The notes beneath the pieces are model-generated. The model did no database searches. It saw nothing but the letters and a program-made list of their open reading frames with translations, and had not been told where the DNA came from. The position numbers and the translations under genes are program-made. From positions 1 through 50,341 of the forward strand of contig BLJB01000449.1 in NCBI GenBank assembly GCA_013423325.1: a DNA stretch of 50,341 bases, given 5' to 3'. Each line of letters starts with the position of its first letter. Position 1 is the stretch's first letter. This stretch comes from Usnea hakonensis. Its lineage: Eukaryota; Ascomycota; Lecanoromycetes; Lecanorales; Parmeliaceae. Positions 9,890-19,428 of the stretch are shown here, piece by piece.

Positions 9890-12473
9890 ATGGCCGACGA
9901 ACACGAGACGAACCTAATCAACGGCCATGTGATCAAGGTCACAGCCCCCGGTGTCGACTATGGACTCAAAAACGATGATGGCTTCGATCCCTCCAAATAT
10001 GAATTCTACAATCCATCGAATCGCAGCGCTGCCACGGCATTCTTAGTCAGCCTAAACGAGTAGGTGTCCTTCTCAAGCATCTCTCGCTGCGTCGCAATGC
10101 TCATTGACTTGCAGGCAGCGCTCAACGTCCGATAATAGACCTTACAGTACCCCACTAGGCTCCTCAGAACCCTACGAGACGGACAGCCCGCCCTCACTAT
10201 CACCTATAGAAGAGTTGGATGACGACTTCATCACCTCCCAGCCTCCGCTTTACTCGAGTCGAGCTCTCCCTGACTCAATCGAGGTCGACGAATCCCAAAA
10301 CGACGACGTTTCTTTGGCAGATAATCCCGATAACAGCAACAATGCAATTGAGCCAATCGCGCCTCTAGAAAAATACTCAGAGTTGCTCTTCTCTCGCGAG
10401 CATCTTCAATTAATTCTTGCAGACTCTACACTTTCTATACGATTCACCAACTTTCTGCGCACCTATCGACCGGACTCTGTTCCAATCCTTGCTTACTATC
10501 TTGATGCCGTCAAAGCGTTAAAGACGATTAGATATGCAGAGGCTATCATCAGAGGCCTGGAGCCGATCCCAGGTCATGACTTCACCTCGGAAGCCAACAG
10601 CGCCACAATGGCTTGGGTTATGGAGGACAAGGCTGATCGAGCATTGGATGTTCTAGTGAAAGACGATCTACCAGCGTTCATAGCATATATCTATGTTCGG
10701 ATGGTCGACGTGGCATTGGTAGACATGGTTACGGGAAACGAGGATCAGGGATCGCGTGGCATTGCGGATGGCCTGGCTGAGGTCTTCGTAATTTCAGATC
10801 CTTCTCGTCCGGACAACCCAATTGTCTTCACTTCTGAAGGTGAACACCGCGCCAGACATACCTGCGCTTGGCAAAGTCGCTGATGGTCTGCAGAGTTCCA
10901 TAGATTGACAGGCTATCCGAGGACCGAATTCCTTGGGCGCAATTGCCGCATCCTGGGAGGAGCTAGAACAAGTCCTTTTGGAATTGCTCGCTTTCGTTCT
11001 TCGCTTGATGCTGAGCGAGAAAACTGCGAAGTTCTACTTAATTAGTAAGCATTATTCAACCGGAAAGGCGCCTTTCTAATTCTCACTGTGTTACAGCCGT
11101 AAGGATGGATCGCCTTTCATCAACCTCATCATGTGTGTACCCCTGCGTGATCAATCTGGCAAGGTCAGGTATTACCTTGGTGCCCAACTTGATATCACCA
11201 ATATTGTCAACGATTGCACCGGGCTTGCGACATTGGAGATAATGGTCAAGCGCGACAAGGAGCATCAAGCTCAGGCGGCGGATCGAGAGGTCCCAAAAGA
11301 GACTATTCAACAGGACGAGTTCGAGCAATTGAGCGAAGCGTTCAACCCACAAGAGTTAGAAAAGCTAACAATGCTAAGACGTCGTCAACAGCTCCAATCC
11401 GATGAGGGTATCACCCTTACAGATTCGGAAATAAGGCGGAGAGGAGACGAGGAAATGTCTAGAACGGCTTTCACAGGCCTAGACAATACCTTTCAACTTA
11501 ATGGACAAGGCAGTGCTCCACCTCTGGGCTATTATAAATCCGTAAGGACCTGGTACAGAATACCTGATTTAGGTGATTTTGCTGATTTAACTAGTATCTT
11601 CTGGTTCGACCGTATCCATCACTTCGCATTCTGTTTGCCTCGCCTGATCTGCGGATACCAGGGATTCTCCAGTCACCACTACTTAATCGAATAGGTGGCA
11701 GTAGTCGGGTTCGTGGGGACCTTGCTCATGCTCTTGAAATTGGCAGAAAAGTGACCGCCAAGGTACAGTGGGTTACCAAAAACACTACAGAACCTCACGC
11801 TCGATGGATTCACTGCACCCCGCTTTTAGGCGTCAACGATACTGTGGGAGTCTGGATGGTCATCCTTGTAGATGGTGAAAATGACGGTGGGGTGCAGCGC
11901 GAACAGGTTTCACAAGAGACGAGTAGCGTCAGCAGACTCGCCTCAAGTTATACGGCAGATGCTCTACCATGGGACGAGAGAAGGCAAAGGACTGATATGA
12001 GCGGCGTTTCTACCAGCATTTGGAGCGATACTGCTGAGTCCAAAAGGTTCGAAGAGGCTTCAAAGTCCAAGCCAAGACGGTCGATATTCCGGCAGCCACC
12101 GGAGATGGATGATTCAGCTCAACAATCTTTTGTGGCGCGACCAGGGCCAAAGATTGCCGGACGGGCATATTCCTTTACTTCAAACAGCGATCGAAGAATC
12201 TCCATTGATGAGGAAAGCAGAACCTCGACTGGAGTCGTGGACGATCGGCCTTCAAGTCAAGGGCGCACAATAGGTTCAATCCAAAGCACCATGCAGCCGA
12301 AAGTGAGGATTGCTGGGCGCCCAAGCTTTGAGGGACACGGTTCACGACAGGCACCCGTCAACATGCCCGGACCACAGAATTCTGAGCGAGATGCAGGCAT
12401 GGGTGATGGCAGAGCTTTTGCTCGAAGAACTTACAAATCGCTGTCTCCCTACGGCATTTTGTTTGAGAACTGA
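9890..12473 (+). CDS. RGS-LOV photoreceptor-like protein B (RGS, LOV, PAS-like, disordered tail)
   Basis: Exons 9890–10059, 10115–10839, 10894–11044, 11097–11541 and 11595–12473 give 789 aa (introns 52–55 bp). An RGS-like domain lies at about 147–265 (H-L-Q-L-I-L-A-D-S-T-L-S-I-R-F-T-N-F). A LOV domain covers about 274–385, with Cys316 in G-R-N-C-R-I-L-G-G. A charged helical linker (F-E-Q-L-S-E-A-F-N-P-Q-E-L) follows. A PAS-like domain at about 493–600 includes R-W-I-H-C-T-P and G-V-W-M-V-I-L-V-D. The Ser/Arg-rich tail looks disordered. It has the same domain order as the divergent neighbour and was probably duplicated from it. The canonical Phe and Gln after N-C-R are Ile-Leu-Gly-Gly, and F-W-N becomes F-I-N, so flavin contacts may differ although the Cys remains. 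Unlike its neighbour it lacks the polybasic K-K-K-S-F-F-type segment. A role in coupling light to G-protein signalling is inferred. Confidence 0.87.
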
Positions 12474-13781
12474 TTTATGTAGTTTTATCGCGGATACCCG
12501 ATCTACAACCATATCTATATGAGCATTTACTACTCATATTAGACAATAAGACTGGTCTCTAGCAAGCCTTTCACGGTTGTCGGCATGGGGCGTGCTCTCA
12601 AATACTTCTTATTGGTGACCGTGGAGAAGACTTGAAGGAGATCCCGTCCATCCACGCGGAGGATCAGAGCACCCTTGAGAAAATGTCAGCAAGACATAGG
12701 CATCGATGTGCACTGTGGATTTGTTACTATTAGAGCTACGGGTATTGATGGTATTCGCGGGATCAAGCGAATTAAGATAAGGATGGCTGATGATAAGGTC
12801 TATGGTTCTGTGGAGAGCGATTCGCTTGGTCGCGCCTGTGTATCAGCGATCCAATAGCAGCGATGGAAACTCGAACTAAAAGGGAGCTTCTTCTCGTTTT
12901 GGATCGCCATGAAGACGCCAAGGTTATCTGTGCAGATGTTGTCAAACTTGCTCCAAGCCCAACCTACGACGACTCAGTCGAGACAGCGGTCCAAGGCTGC
13001 AATCAGAAGTTGGTGAATGGTTGTTGTCTTGGATGGTGGAAAATGCCGTTGGGGCACACTATTGTTTGCATGTGCATACTCAATCGAGATGTCAAGAAGA
13101 AGTCGAAAGAATGTTGTAGCCTGTAATGGAGATATTAATCGCACCCATCACTAGGTTCACTCTTGGTTCCCTATTGCCAAGCGTCCAGTACAAAGTCTCG
13201 TGTTGTGAGAGAGATTTAAGCAACTAATTAGCTTGATTACTTGATTTGCCCGTCACCGATGCACGCCTCTCGGCCAGTCAAGCCGATTAGAGTCATAGCC
13301 TCTCTGTGGCCCAGGCGCCTCTTCTTTAAGATCCATTGCCCAGGAGGCTGCTGTTGCTGCTTTGCTAGAGTAAGAACAGGCGAGATGGAGAAGGGGGAAT
13401 TAGGTAGTCGGTATGGTAACTTTGCAGCACAATAAAGTACGCACTGTAAATATATGGTCTTCCCTCTTCACTAGCTCGACAAGGCCGTGGGGGGGCTTTC
13501 TAGCGGGGAGGGGGGCTGTCGGAATCGATCCTCCGATGCTTGTAGGGGACCCCTTGACATTTTACCTTGGGCCCCTTAGTGGGGCACACACCCCACGCAC
13601 CTCGTAAAATAAAAACCACCTTACCTAACCTAACTTTATTTTATCTAGCCGTCCAATAATCCATTCTATTCACCAAGAATCAACAAATAATACCTCAGTC
13701 AAAAGGTCATAGCGCACTGCGCAGGTGATCAACCCTTTGGCTGTTTCGTTAACAAAACAATTAATCCCGCATTCATCTGCC
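12474..13781. other. Gene-free interval, 1.3 kb
   Basis: Two adjacent open stretches (about 12675–12857 and 12863–13126) show no recognisable domain and no clear splice join. From about 13480 the DNA becomes G/C-run-rich, then pyrimidine-rich, and leads into the Dap1-like gene. An AGGGG-A-CCCCT inverted pair lies at 13544–13554 and another CCCCT near 13573; AGGGG/CCCCT is the fungal stress-response element core. Confidence 0.45.
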
Positions 13782-14345
13782 ATGGCTGATAGGGGGCATC
13801 CCAAAGAAGAGTCCAAGAAGTTCGCTCCGAAAGATCCCCCAAAGCTCAATCCGCCCAAAGATGACCCCATCACCGTCGACGAACTAGCCAAGCACGACGG
13901 TACGATTGTTGTCACCACATCTGTGGATATGAGGGCACGATTGTGGCTAATTTGGCGGGCTATGGGGCAGGCACCGACTCGTCGTATCCCACGTACGTAG
14001 CTATCATGGGCACCGTCTTCGATGTTTCCGGCAACACAGCCTACTCTCCCAAGAACAGTTACAACGGTACGTACGGAGATATCATTCCCGTTTTGGGAGT
14101 CTCGCCAGATCTATCTGCAGAGCAAACAACACCAGCTGACGACAATCTAATAAGTATTCGCCGGGAAAGACGCCTCACGGGCTCTCGCTCAATCTTCACT
14201 CAAGCCGGAGGACTGCAGGCCCGGGTGGCAGGATCTGCCGGAAAAGGAGAGAGGGGTTCTTAAGGATTGGTTTACATTTTTCACCAAGCGATACAACGTA
14301 GTGGGCAAGGTGTGCAGCTCTGAACGGTCTAGAAGCGCAGAATAA
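13782..14345 (+). CDS. DAP1: Dap1/MAPR-family cytochrome b5-fold heme-binding protein
   Basis: Exons 13782–13899, 13971–14066 and 14155–14345 give 134 aa. After a Lys/Pro-rich start, the b5-like domain begins at I-T-V-D-E-L-A-K-H-D-G and continues through V-F-D-V-S-G-N, S-Y-N-V-F-A-G-K-D-A-S-R-A-L-A and D-W-F-T-F-F-T-K-R-Y. These are hallmarks of the membrane-associated progesterone receptor group. Family members bind heme through Tyr and, in yeast, Dap1 supports sterol 14-alpha demethylase and azole tolerance. No N-terminal membrane helix is visible, unlike most relatives, so this copy is predicted to be soluble. The last residues (V-C-S-S-E-R-S-R-S-A-E) look non-conserved. Splice phases (1, 1) restore the family motif at both junctions, which supports the model. 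Confidence 0.9.
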
Positions 14346-15406
14346 AACGCCCCGTTGTGCAGCAAGACTGCGCTTTGACGACTCTATTTACTCCGTCGAT
14401 GTGATAGTGAAAAACGCTTGGCGGACTAGTACCTCCAAATCTACTGCGTACGCACTTCGCGTACTCCGTACCAGGCTCCGGCTTATTGACGTCTGGGTAC
14501 TCTCGAGAGCCTCATGCGTGCAAGCCCCGAGGTCGGAGATCCTCGTGCCGCCCCCACATCCCCATTGGGCTACATGCATATCGACCCGGGTGGGTGTTTG
14601 CAAGGTTGAGAACTTGCATTCGACGAGAGTCTGTAGCAACCAGCATGGCTAAGATACTTCGTGCGAGTGCGAGATGCATCCGCGCCTAGGTTTAGTTAGT
14701 AGGCACCAAGTGTAGACAAAGATTGTCCTTCGGAAGCAGATAGCTGCGCAAGAATAGCCCACAGCCGATACCGCTACATACCTTTTGATGATCACGGCCC
14801 AGGTACCTGTATCATCACAAGCCTTGCGCCAGCTGTCTCCCAAAGTCTCTGGAAAGAAATAGGCACGGGGACCTGTCTTCGATTAAGAAAAGCTGGATAT
14901 TTCTGCAGTGGGTGCATAGAGGGAGATCTATCGCATTCTTGAACTCGAGATCTTCGAGTAATGCTATCATGGGAAGGAAAGCCTGGCGGATTTTTATTCA
15001 TTACTGTTGTACTTACGCGGATGGGGCGTGCAGAATCGATTTCATAGCAGCATCTACTTCGTCCTGGCATCCGTCCAGTCATACATCAGCTCTGAGGCCT
15101 AGAGGGAAAACATCTGTTCGGGCATTGATTAACTCACTGTTTCGGCATCGATGGAAGAATAGCACTGACCAGAAAAACACTTATAAAAAGATAAATGGGG
15201 AAGGGCAAGGGTCTCAACTAGGTTAATAGGACTACAAGGGCCAATCCGAGAGTTGCAACAAACACTCGTACTGCGGAAATAAGGGTAAAATATCTGGTTC
15301 GCTATGTTGGGGCCGTCGAAACCCTCGCTGTGTGCTAATTTTCAAGTTCGTGACTGTCCCTCTTCTTTGCAGAACCAGAAAAAATTCATAACATAAAGAC
15401 TACTCA
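14346..15406. other. Gene-free interval, about 1.1 kb
   Basis: Several overlapping short open frames occur on both strands, but none shows a domain, a coherent splice join or a sensible start. I see no RNA gene. It lies between the stops of Dap1 (plus strand) and Nop4 (minus strand), so it is a convergent 3' region. Confidence 0.4.
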
Positions 15407-17647
15407 TCAGGAAGATAACGCTTGACTTCTAGACCTTCTCATCATTCTTTTCCTTCCGATAATTTGTTGTCGCTTCATGAGCTTATTCGAGTCATCAGTC
15501 ATTCCTTTGACTCCAAGACCTCCATGTGGAGGCTTCTCTACGGGAGAATCGGATTTGGATGATTGTCTCCTCTTCATATCTTTTCGCGTCTTGGCCATCA
15601 TTTGGTCTTTGGTCAAAGGCTTCGAGATTACGTTCGGAATTTCCCCCTTTTCCAGTTTTTCAGAGACAAACCTCGACCTCTCTCTAGCCTTTGTTTCCCT
15701 GTCGTGTCTTCTTCCGACTACTTGAGCATTCTCGATTGCAAACTCTGCGATCAGTCGCTTCCTCCTCCCTTTATCGTCCATGCCATTGGCGGTTCTGGTA
15801 GGCTCCACTGCGTGCCCATTCAGCCATCGAAGGCCCATCAGAGCCCACCGGTGTGAGTAATACTCAATGAAGCCATAGCCCCTGCTGCGACCGGCGCCGC
15901 TGTGTTCTGTTACCTTACTGCCTTCCCGACCCTCGAACACGATTTTGGCCTGCTTGACAATGCCTTTTCCTTTCGCTTTTCGAGACTTCTCGGCTTGCCT
16001 CATCTCTTCGCCTCCCCGTGTGAGCTCCTCTTTCGATAATTGCTTTCGTAGCCCATTTCTAACATCTTTGGCGAAGCCTACAACAGCTTCTCTCGCAAGG
16101 GCTTTGAGTTCCTTAGATGTGATACTACGAGGCAGATTGCGGATAGACAGGCGTGTTAAGCTAAGATGGAGCGTAGGATTACTTCTGATCAGCGATTGGC
16201 GCTGTTTTGCGCTGTCGTCCCGCATCTTGATCTCGGACGATGAAAGTTGTTCATAAAGAGGAGTATTAAAGGGGACTGTGCCCTCTGAGAGTAGAAACAG
16301 ACGTCTCCGATCTTTATCTCGGGCATCTCGTATACTGCTGCTAGCAACTGTTAGCCGCGCAGCTTCGTTCCGATCGACTGCTCGAGAAAGTTGAAGCACC
16401 CGTCCCTCGATCGTATACCGTCCAGAACCGTCCAAACCCGTATCCTCGAGTAAAGACTGTTTGGTCGAATGACTACTTGTACCTCTGATCCCTGTGCTGC
16501 CTTGGCCTAGCGTATGCTGAATTCTAGGAGCCTCTCGAAGACAGGAGTCTGCGTCTCCTTGATTATAAAAGCAGATGAAACCTGTTCCTTTCGATCGTTC
16601 AGTTGCATGGTCGAGGACTACTCGTGCATACCGCACGGGACCGAAGAGCTCAAAATGATCTCTCAGTATTTCGTCGGTACTTGTGAATGGGAGGTTCCGT
16701 ATGAACAAAGTCGAAGTCCCATTGTCCGTTATCCGTGCCACCGGATCGTCGTCTTCATATGACGTGGATTGACTATCTTCAATATCCGAGGAAGCGCAAC
16801 TCTCGATATCGTGACGTGTATTGTCTTCAGTACCGATCTGACAGCCATATACTGATCCGATGGTCTCTTCATTTTCCTGCACAGTGGGTGCATCAACAAT
16901 TTCTGTCTCTTTAGTTTCATTCTGTAATGTCTCCCACACGTCCTTCTCCACTGCCCAATCCACAGCCAGTGTTCTTCCATGAACTTCTTTCCCGTTCACT
17001 CCTTCCAATGCCCTCTCAGCATTCCTCCTTCCACGGAGTATAACAAAGCCAAACCCAGCTGATAGACCAGCTTTTCTCCCTGGCAAAATGGCGTGTTTAA
17101 CCTTGCCATAGCTTCTGAATAAGGCTGCTAGATGCTCTGGCTCCTTTATGGTCCAAGGCAGGTTTCTCACAATGAGTTTTGGTGGGGATTGAAACTCAGG
17201 CTTTTGTGGATCTGCCCGAGTCTTGGCTTTAGAAGCACGTATGAGCCCACCTTTGTTGGGTTGGCGATTTCGAGGCTCTGCAAGCTCGACCTTGATTCTT
17301 GAACCTCCGAATAAAGATCCGTGCAATCTGTCCTTAGCACTTTGAGCATCCTCGACATCGGCAAAAGTGACGAAGCCATAACCCTTGGATTGCTTAGACT
17401 CGGAGTCCACAACGACAGTAGCATGTTTGAGAGGAAAGGACTGAGAGAAGAAGCTGGTCAAGCTCTCTGATGTGGCATCATGGGGTAGTGAGCGAACAAA
17501 TAAGGACCTCCCTTTCTGTTGCTTTGTACGCTGTTCCTTGGCTACAACTTGGGATCCCTGTCGGTCAAGAACATAATCCTCATCAGCAGCAACTGTGACT
17601 TGATCCTGACCATCAACTGTAAGTCTTTGTCTCTTCAGTCGGGACAT
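15407..17647 (-). CDS. NOP4: Nop4/RBM28-type nucleolar RNA-binding protein with four RRMs
   Basis: A single exon of 746 aa. RRM1 is at about 48–124 (S-L-F-V-R-S-L-P; K-G-Y-G-F-V-T-F) and RRM2 at about 156–234 (L-I-V-R-N-L-P-W; A-G-F-G-F-V). RRM3 begins at about 312 (L-F-I-R-N-L-P-F; G-T-G-F-I-C-F) and carries an insertion. RRM4 is at about 498–638 (L-S-I-R-N-L-P; R-G-Y-G-F-I-E-Y) with a long insertion between RNP2 and RNP1. The tail is Lys/Arg-rich. Four RRMs with expanded third and fourth domains are characteristic of Nop4/Nop77, required for pre-rRNA processing and 60S subunit assembly in the nucleolus. An acidic linker of about 60 residues separates RRM2 and RRM3. Confidence 0.9.
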   Translation of the reverse strand: MSRLKRQRLTVDGQDQVTVAADEDYVLDRQGSQVVAKEQRTKQQKGRSLFVRSLPHDATSESLTSFFSQSFPLKHATVVVDSESKQSKGYGFVTFADVEDAQSAKDRLHGSLFGGSRIKVELAEPRNRQPNKGGLIRASKAKTRADPQKPEFQSPPKLIVRNLPWTIKEPEHLAALFRSYGKVKHAILPGRKAGLSAGFGFVILRGRRNAERALEGVNGKEVHGRTLAVDWAVEKDVWETLQNETKETEIVDAPTVQENEETIGSVYGCQIGTEDNTRHDIESCASSDIEDSQSTSYEDDDPVARITDNGTSTLFIRNLPFTSTDEILRDHFELFGPVRYARVVLDHATERSKGTGFICFYNQGDADSCLREAPRIQHTLGQGSTGIRGTSSHSTKQSLLEDTGLDGSGRYTIEGRVLQLSRAVDRNEAARLTVASSSIRDARDKDRRRLFLLSEGTVPFNTPLYEQLSSSEIKMRDDSAKQRQSLIRSNPTLHLSLTRLSIRNLPRSITSKELKALAREAVVGFAKDVRNGLRKQLSKEELTRGGEEMRQAEKSRKAKGKGIVKQAKIVFEGREGSKVTEHSGAGRSRGYGFIEYYSHRWALMGLRWLNGHAVEPTRTANGMDDKGRRKRLIAEFAIENAQVVGRRHDRETKARERSRFVSEKLEKGEIPNVISKPLTKDQMMAKTRKDMKRRQSSKSDSPVEKPPHGGLGVKGMTDDSNKLMKRQQIIGRKRMMRRSRSQALSS

Positions 17648-18562
17648 CTTTGACCATGAAAGCGATGTCTATCCTCGTAGCATTTCTGAGTTCAAGATTT
17701 CCAAGACAAGGCTAAGCGCTAGTGCAAAAGGCTGTTTCATCCACAAAATCCAGAGCATAAGTACTACGTATATTATACTCTCCCGAAAGATCATATTTCT
17801 AATCGCGTCGCTGTTGCTATTGGTAAAGAGACGATGGCAATAGTGATTCAAATACGATTGCCCAATTACCACATTGAAAGGCATTTCTACTCCTCTCCTC
17901 TCCTCTCGTCATGTCCTCACTTTTTCCCACCCTAAGATCTAGACATACAGCTCAGCTCTGAACAGAGCTCAATCACCATTCTACTGTTGCACAAAGTAAA
18001 AGGCTGTCACGTCACGACTTAAGGAGTACCAATAGCTCGACGAAAACATCGCTCTGGGCGAGTCACTGCGAGGCATGTTTGGCCGTGTCAAGCACAGGAG
18101 CTGATGCCTGCATAATATAATCTATGTCGTACGACAGAATGTTAACATGTTACAGGGATTTCCAGAATAGCCGTGGGTCTCATCGCCCTCCGTCACGCCC
18201 CACCTCCAGTTCTTGATCATTGCTCGACAAGCGCTACCCACACCTGAGATTCTCGTTTTGATATTACCAAACGCCGAACTCCGCCGCCATGCATGATATC
18301 CTACTTGCTCCTACCGAATCACAGGTCGAGGTGAGTTGGGTATTGAAACCGGTGTCGTTGGAAATATCATCGATGGCGACCCGTCCCTCGAGTATTCGAA
18401 TGAATGGGAATGCGACAAGGGCGGCGTCTGGCATTTGTGCCGTTAGTCATGATCTCATAAATCGTTGGCTAGAAAAGACACGAAAGACCGATAACGTTAT
18501 TGTTGGGGCGTTTTGCTTTTCAGAAAAGGAGATAAGAAAAGACAATTGGATAGTAGAGGAGT
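17648..18562. other. Intergenic region upstream of Nop4
   Basis: This holds the Nop4 promoter and the 3' flank of the bZIP gene. CT-rich tracts (CTCCTCTCCTCTCCTCTC near 17890) lie about 240 bp upstream of the Nop4 start. A plus-strand open stretch from 18289 overlaps the bZIP 3' end and has no recognisable domain. Confidence 0.4.
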
Positions 18563-19428
18563 TTACTGAAAATGGAAGCTGTACTCGGGATGATTTACAT
18601 GAGCATTTGAGTCCTGGTAAGACTGTTGCATAGGTACTTCTATGCCGGCATACGGTGCATAGCCGGTCTCATATTGATTGAGGATGTCTTCGTCGAGAAA
18701 GCCGTTGTGCTTCGATGGCCCAGCGTCGTATGGCACCATGCTAGGCAATGTTGTTGGCAGTGGTGGAAGGTATTGTGATGGCCCGGAGTAGTCGGGATAT
18801 CGCGCAGGTAGTGTGTTAAAGGGCGAATGCTGTGGATAAGGTGCGTGGATGACGGGCTCAGGCAGCGAATACGAATAATTGTATGAAGGTGGAGGGGAGA
18901 TGGAAAGTTCTCTCTGGTAGTGATATGGAGACTTCTCTGGACGGCTGTTCTTGGCGGTGGAGTATGGTGTCGAGATTGATCCAGGAGATCTACGTCGGCC
19001 TCTTGAAGCTGAGTCCTGCTTCGATGGTTTTCGCTTCACTCCCTCCTCATTCCTTCGATGCATCTGGCTTTCGTGGACTATTGGCGCGAGCTCTGCGTGC
19101 ATTTGCTCCGGTGACGCCGATGATGAACCTGCTCGTCTTTCCAGGTCTTCGAGACGTCTCTTTATCTTCTTACCTATTTACTTGTCAGCATTGATCTTTG
19201 AGCAGGGTCTGTGACTGAGCGAAGAGGGCGTTACTTACGGTAATTGCGTTGTGCAATCCTGTTTTGTATCCGTCGACGCTCAGCCAGGTCTGATATCTTG
19301 GTCCAGTCTTCGTTTGGGTTGGCACTGGCGCTGAAAGCACTGCTGGTGCTATGGGTTGAAGAATATTTGGGGGAGGTTGGGCCTGCGTAGGGCAGCGAGT
19401 TGCTGCCATTGCGTTGCATGGTTCTCAT
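18563..19428 (-). CDS. bZIP transcription factor
   Basis: Exons 19428–19239 and 19173–18563 give 266 aa. The 65-bp intron falls inside the basic region and splicing joins R-I-Q-N-R-I-A-Q-R-N-Y-R to K-K-I-K-R-R-L-E-D-L-E-R-R. This is a fungal AP-1-like basic region (N-x-x-A-Q-R-x-x-R) followed by a short zipper start. The remainder is rich in Ser, Pro and Tyr and appears disordered, as in activation domains. It should act in the nucleus as a dimer; the target genes are unknown. The start is the first in-frame ATG. A second ATG lies three codons on, and non-coding sequence upstream keeps the frame open without another ATG. A long, gene-poor 4.4-kb upstream region may carry its regulatory sequences. 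Confidence 0.85.

Noticed and set aside
12675..13126. Two adjacent plus-strand frames as one gene
   Set aside because: They are separated by a stop with no plausible intron, and neither shows a known motif.
18289..18633. A plus-strand 114-codon frame with a reasonable ATG context
   Set aside because: It overlaps the bZIP 3' end on the opposite strand, has no domain and shows low-complexity composition.
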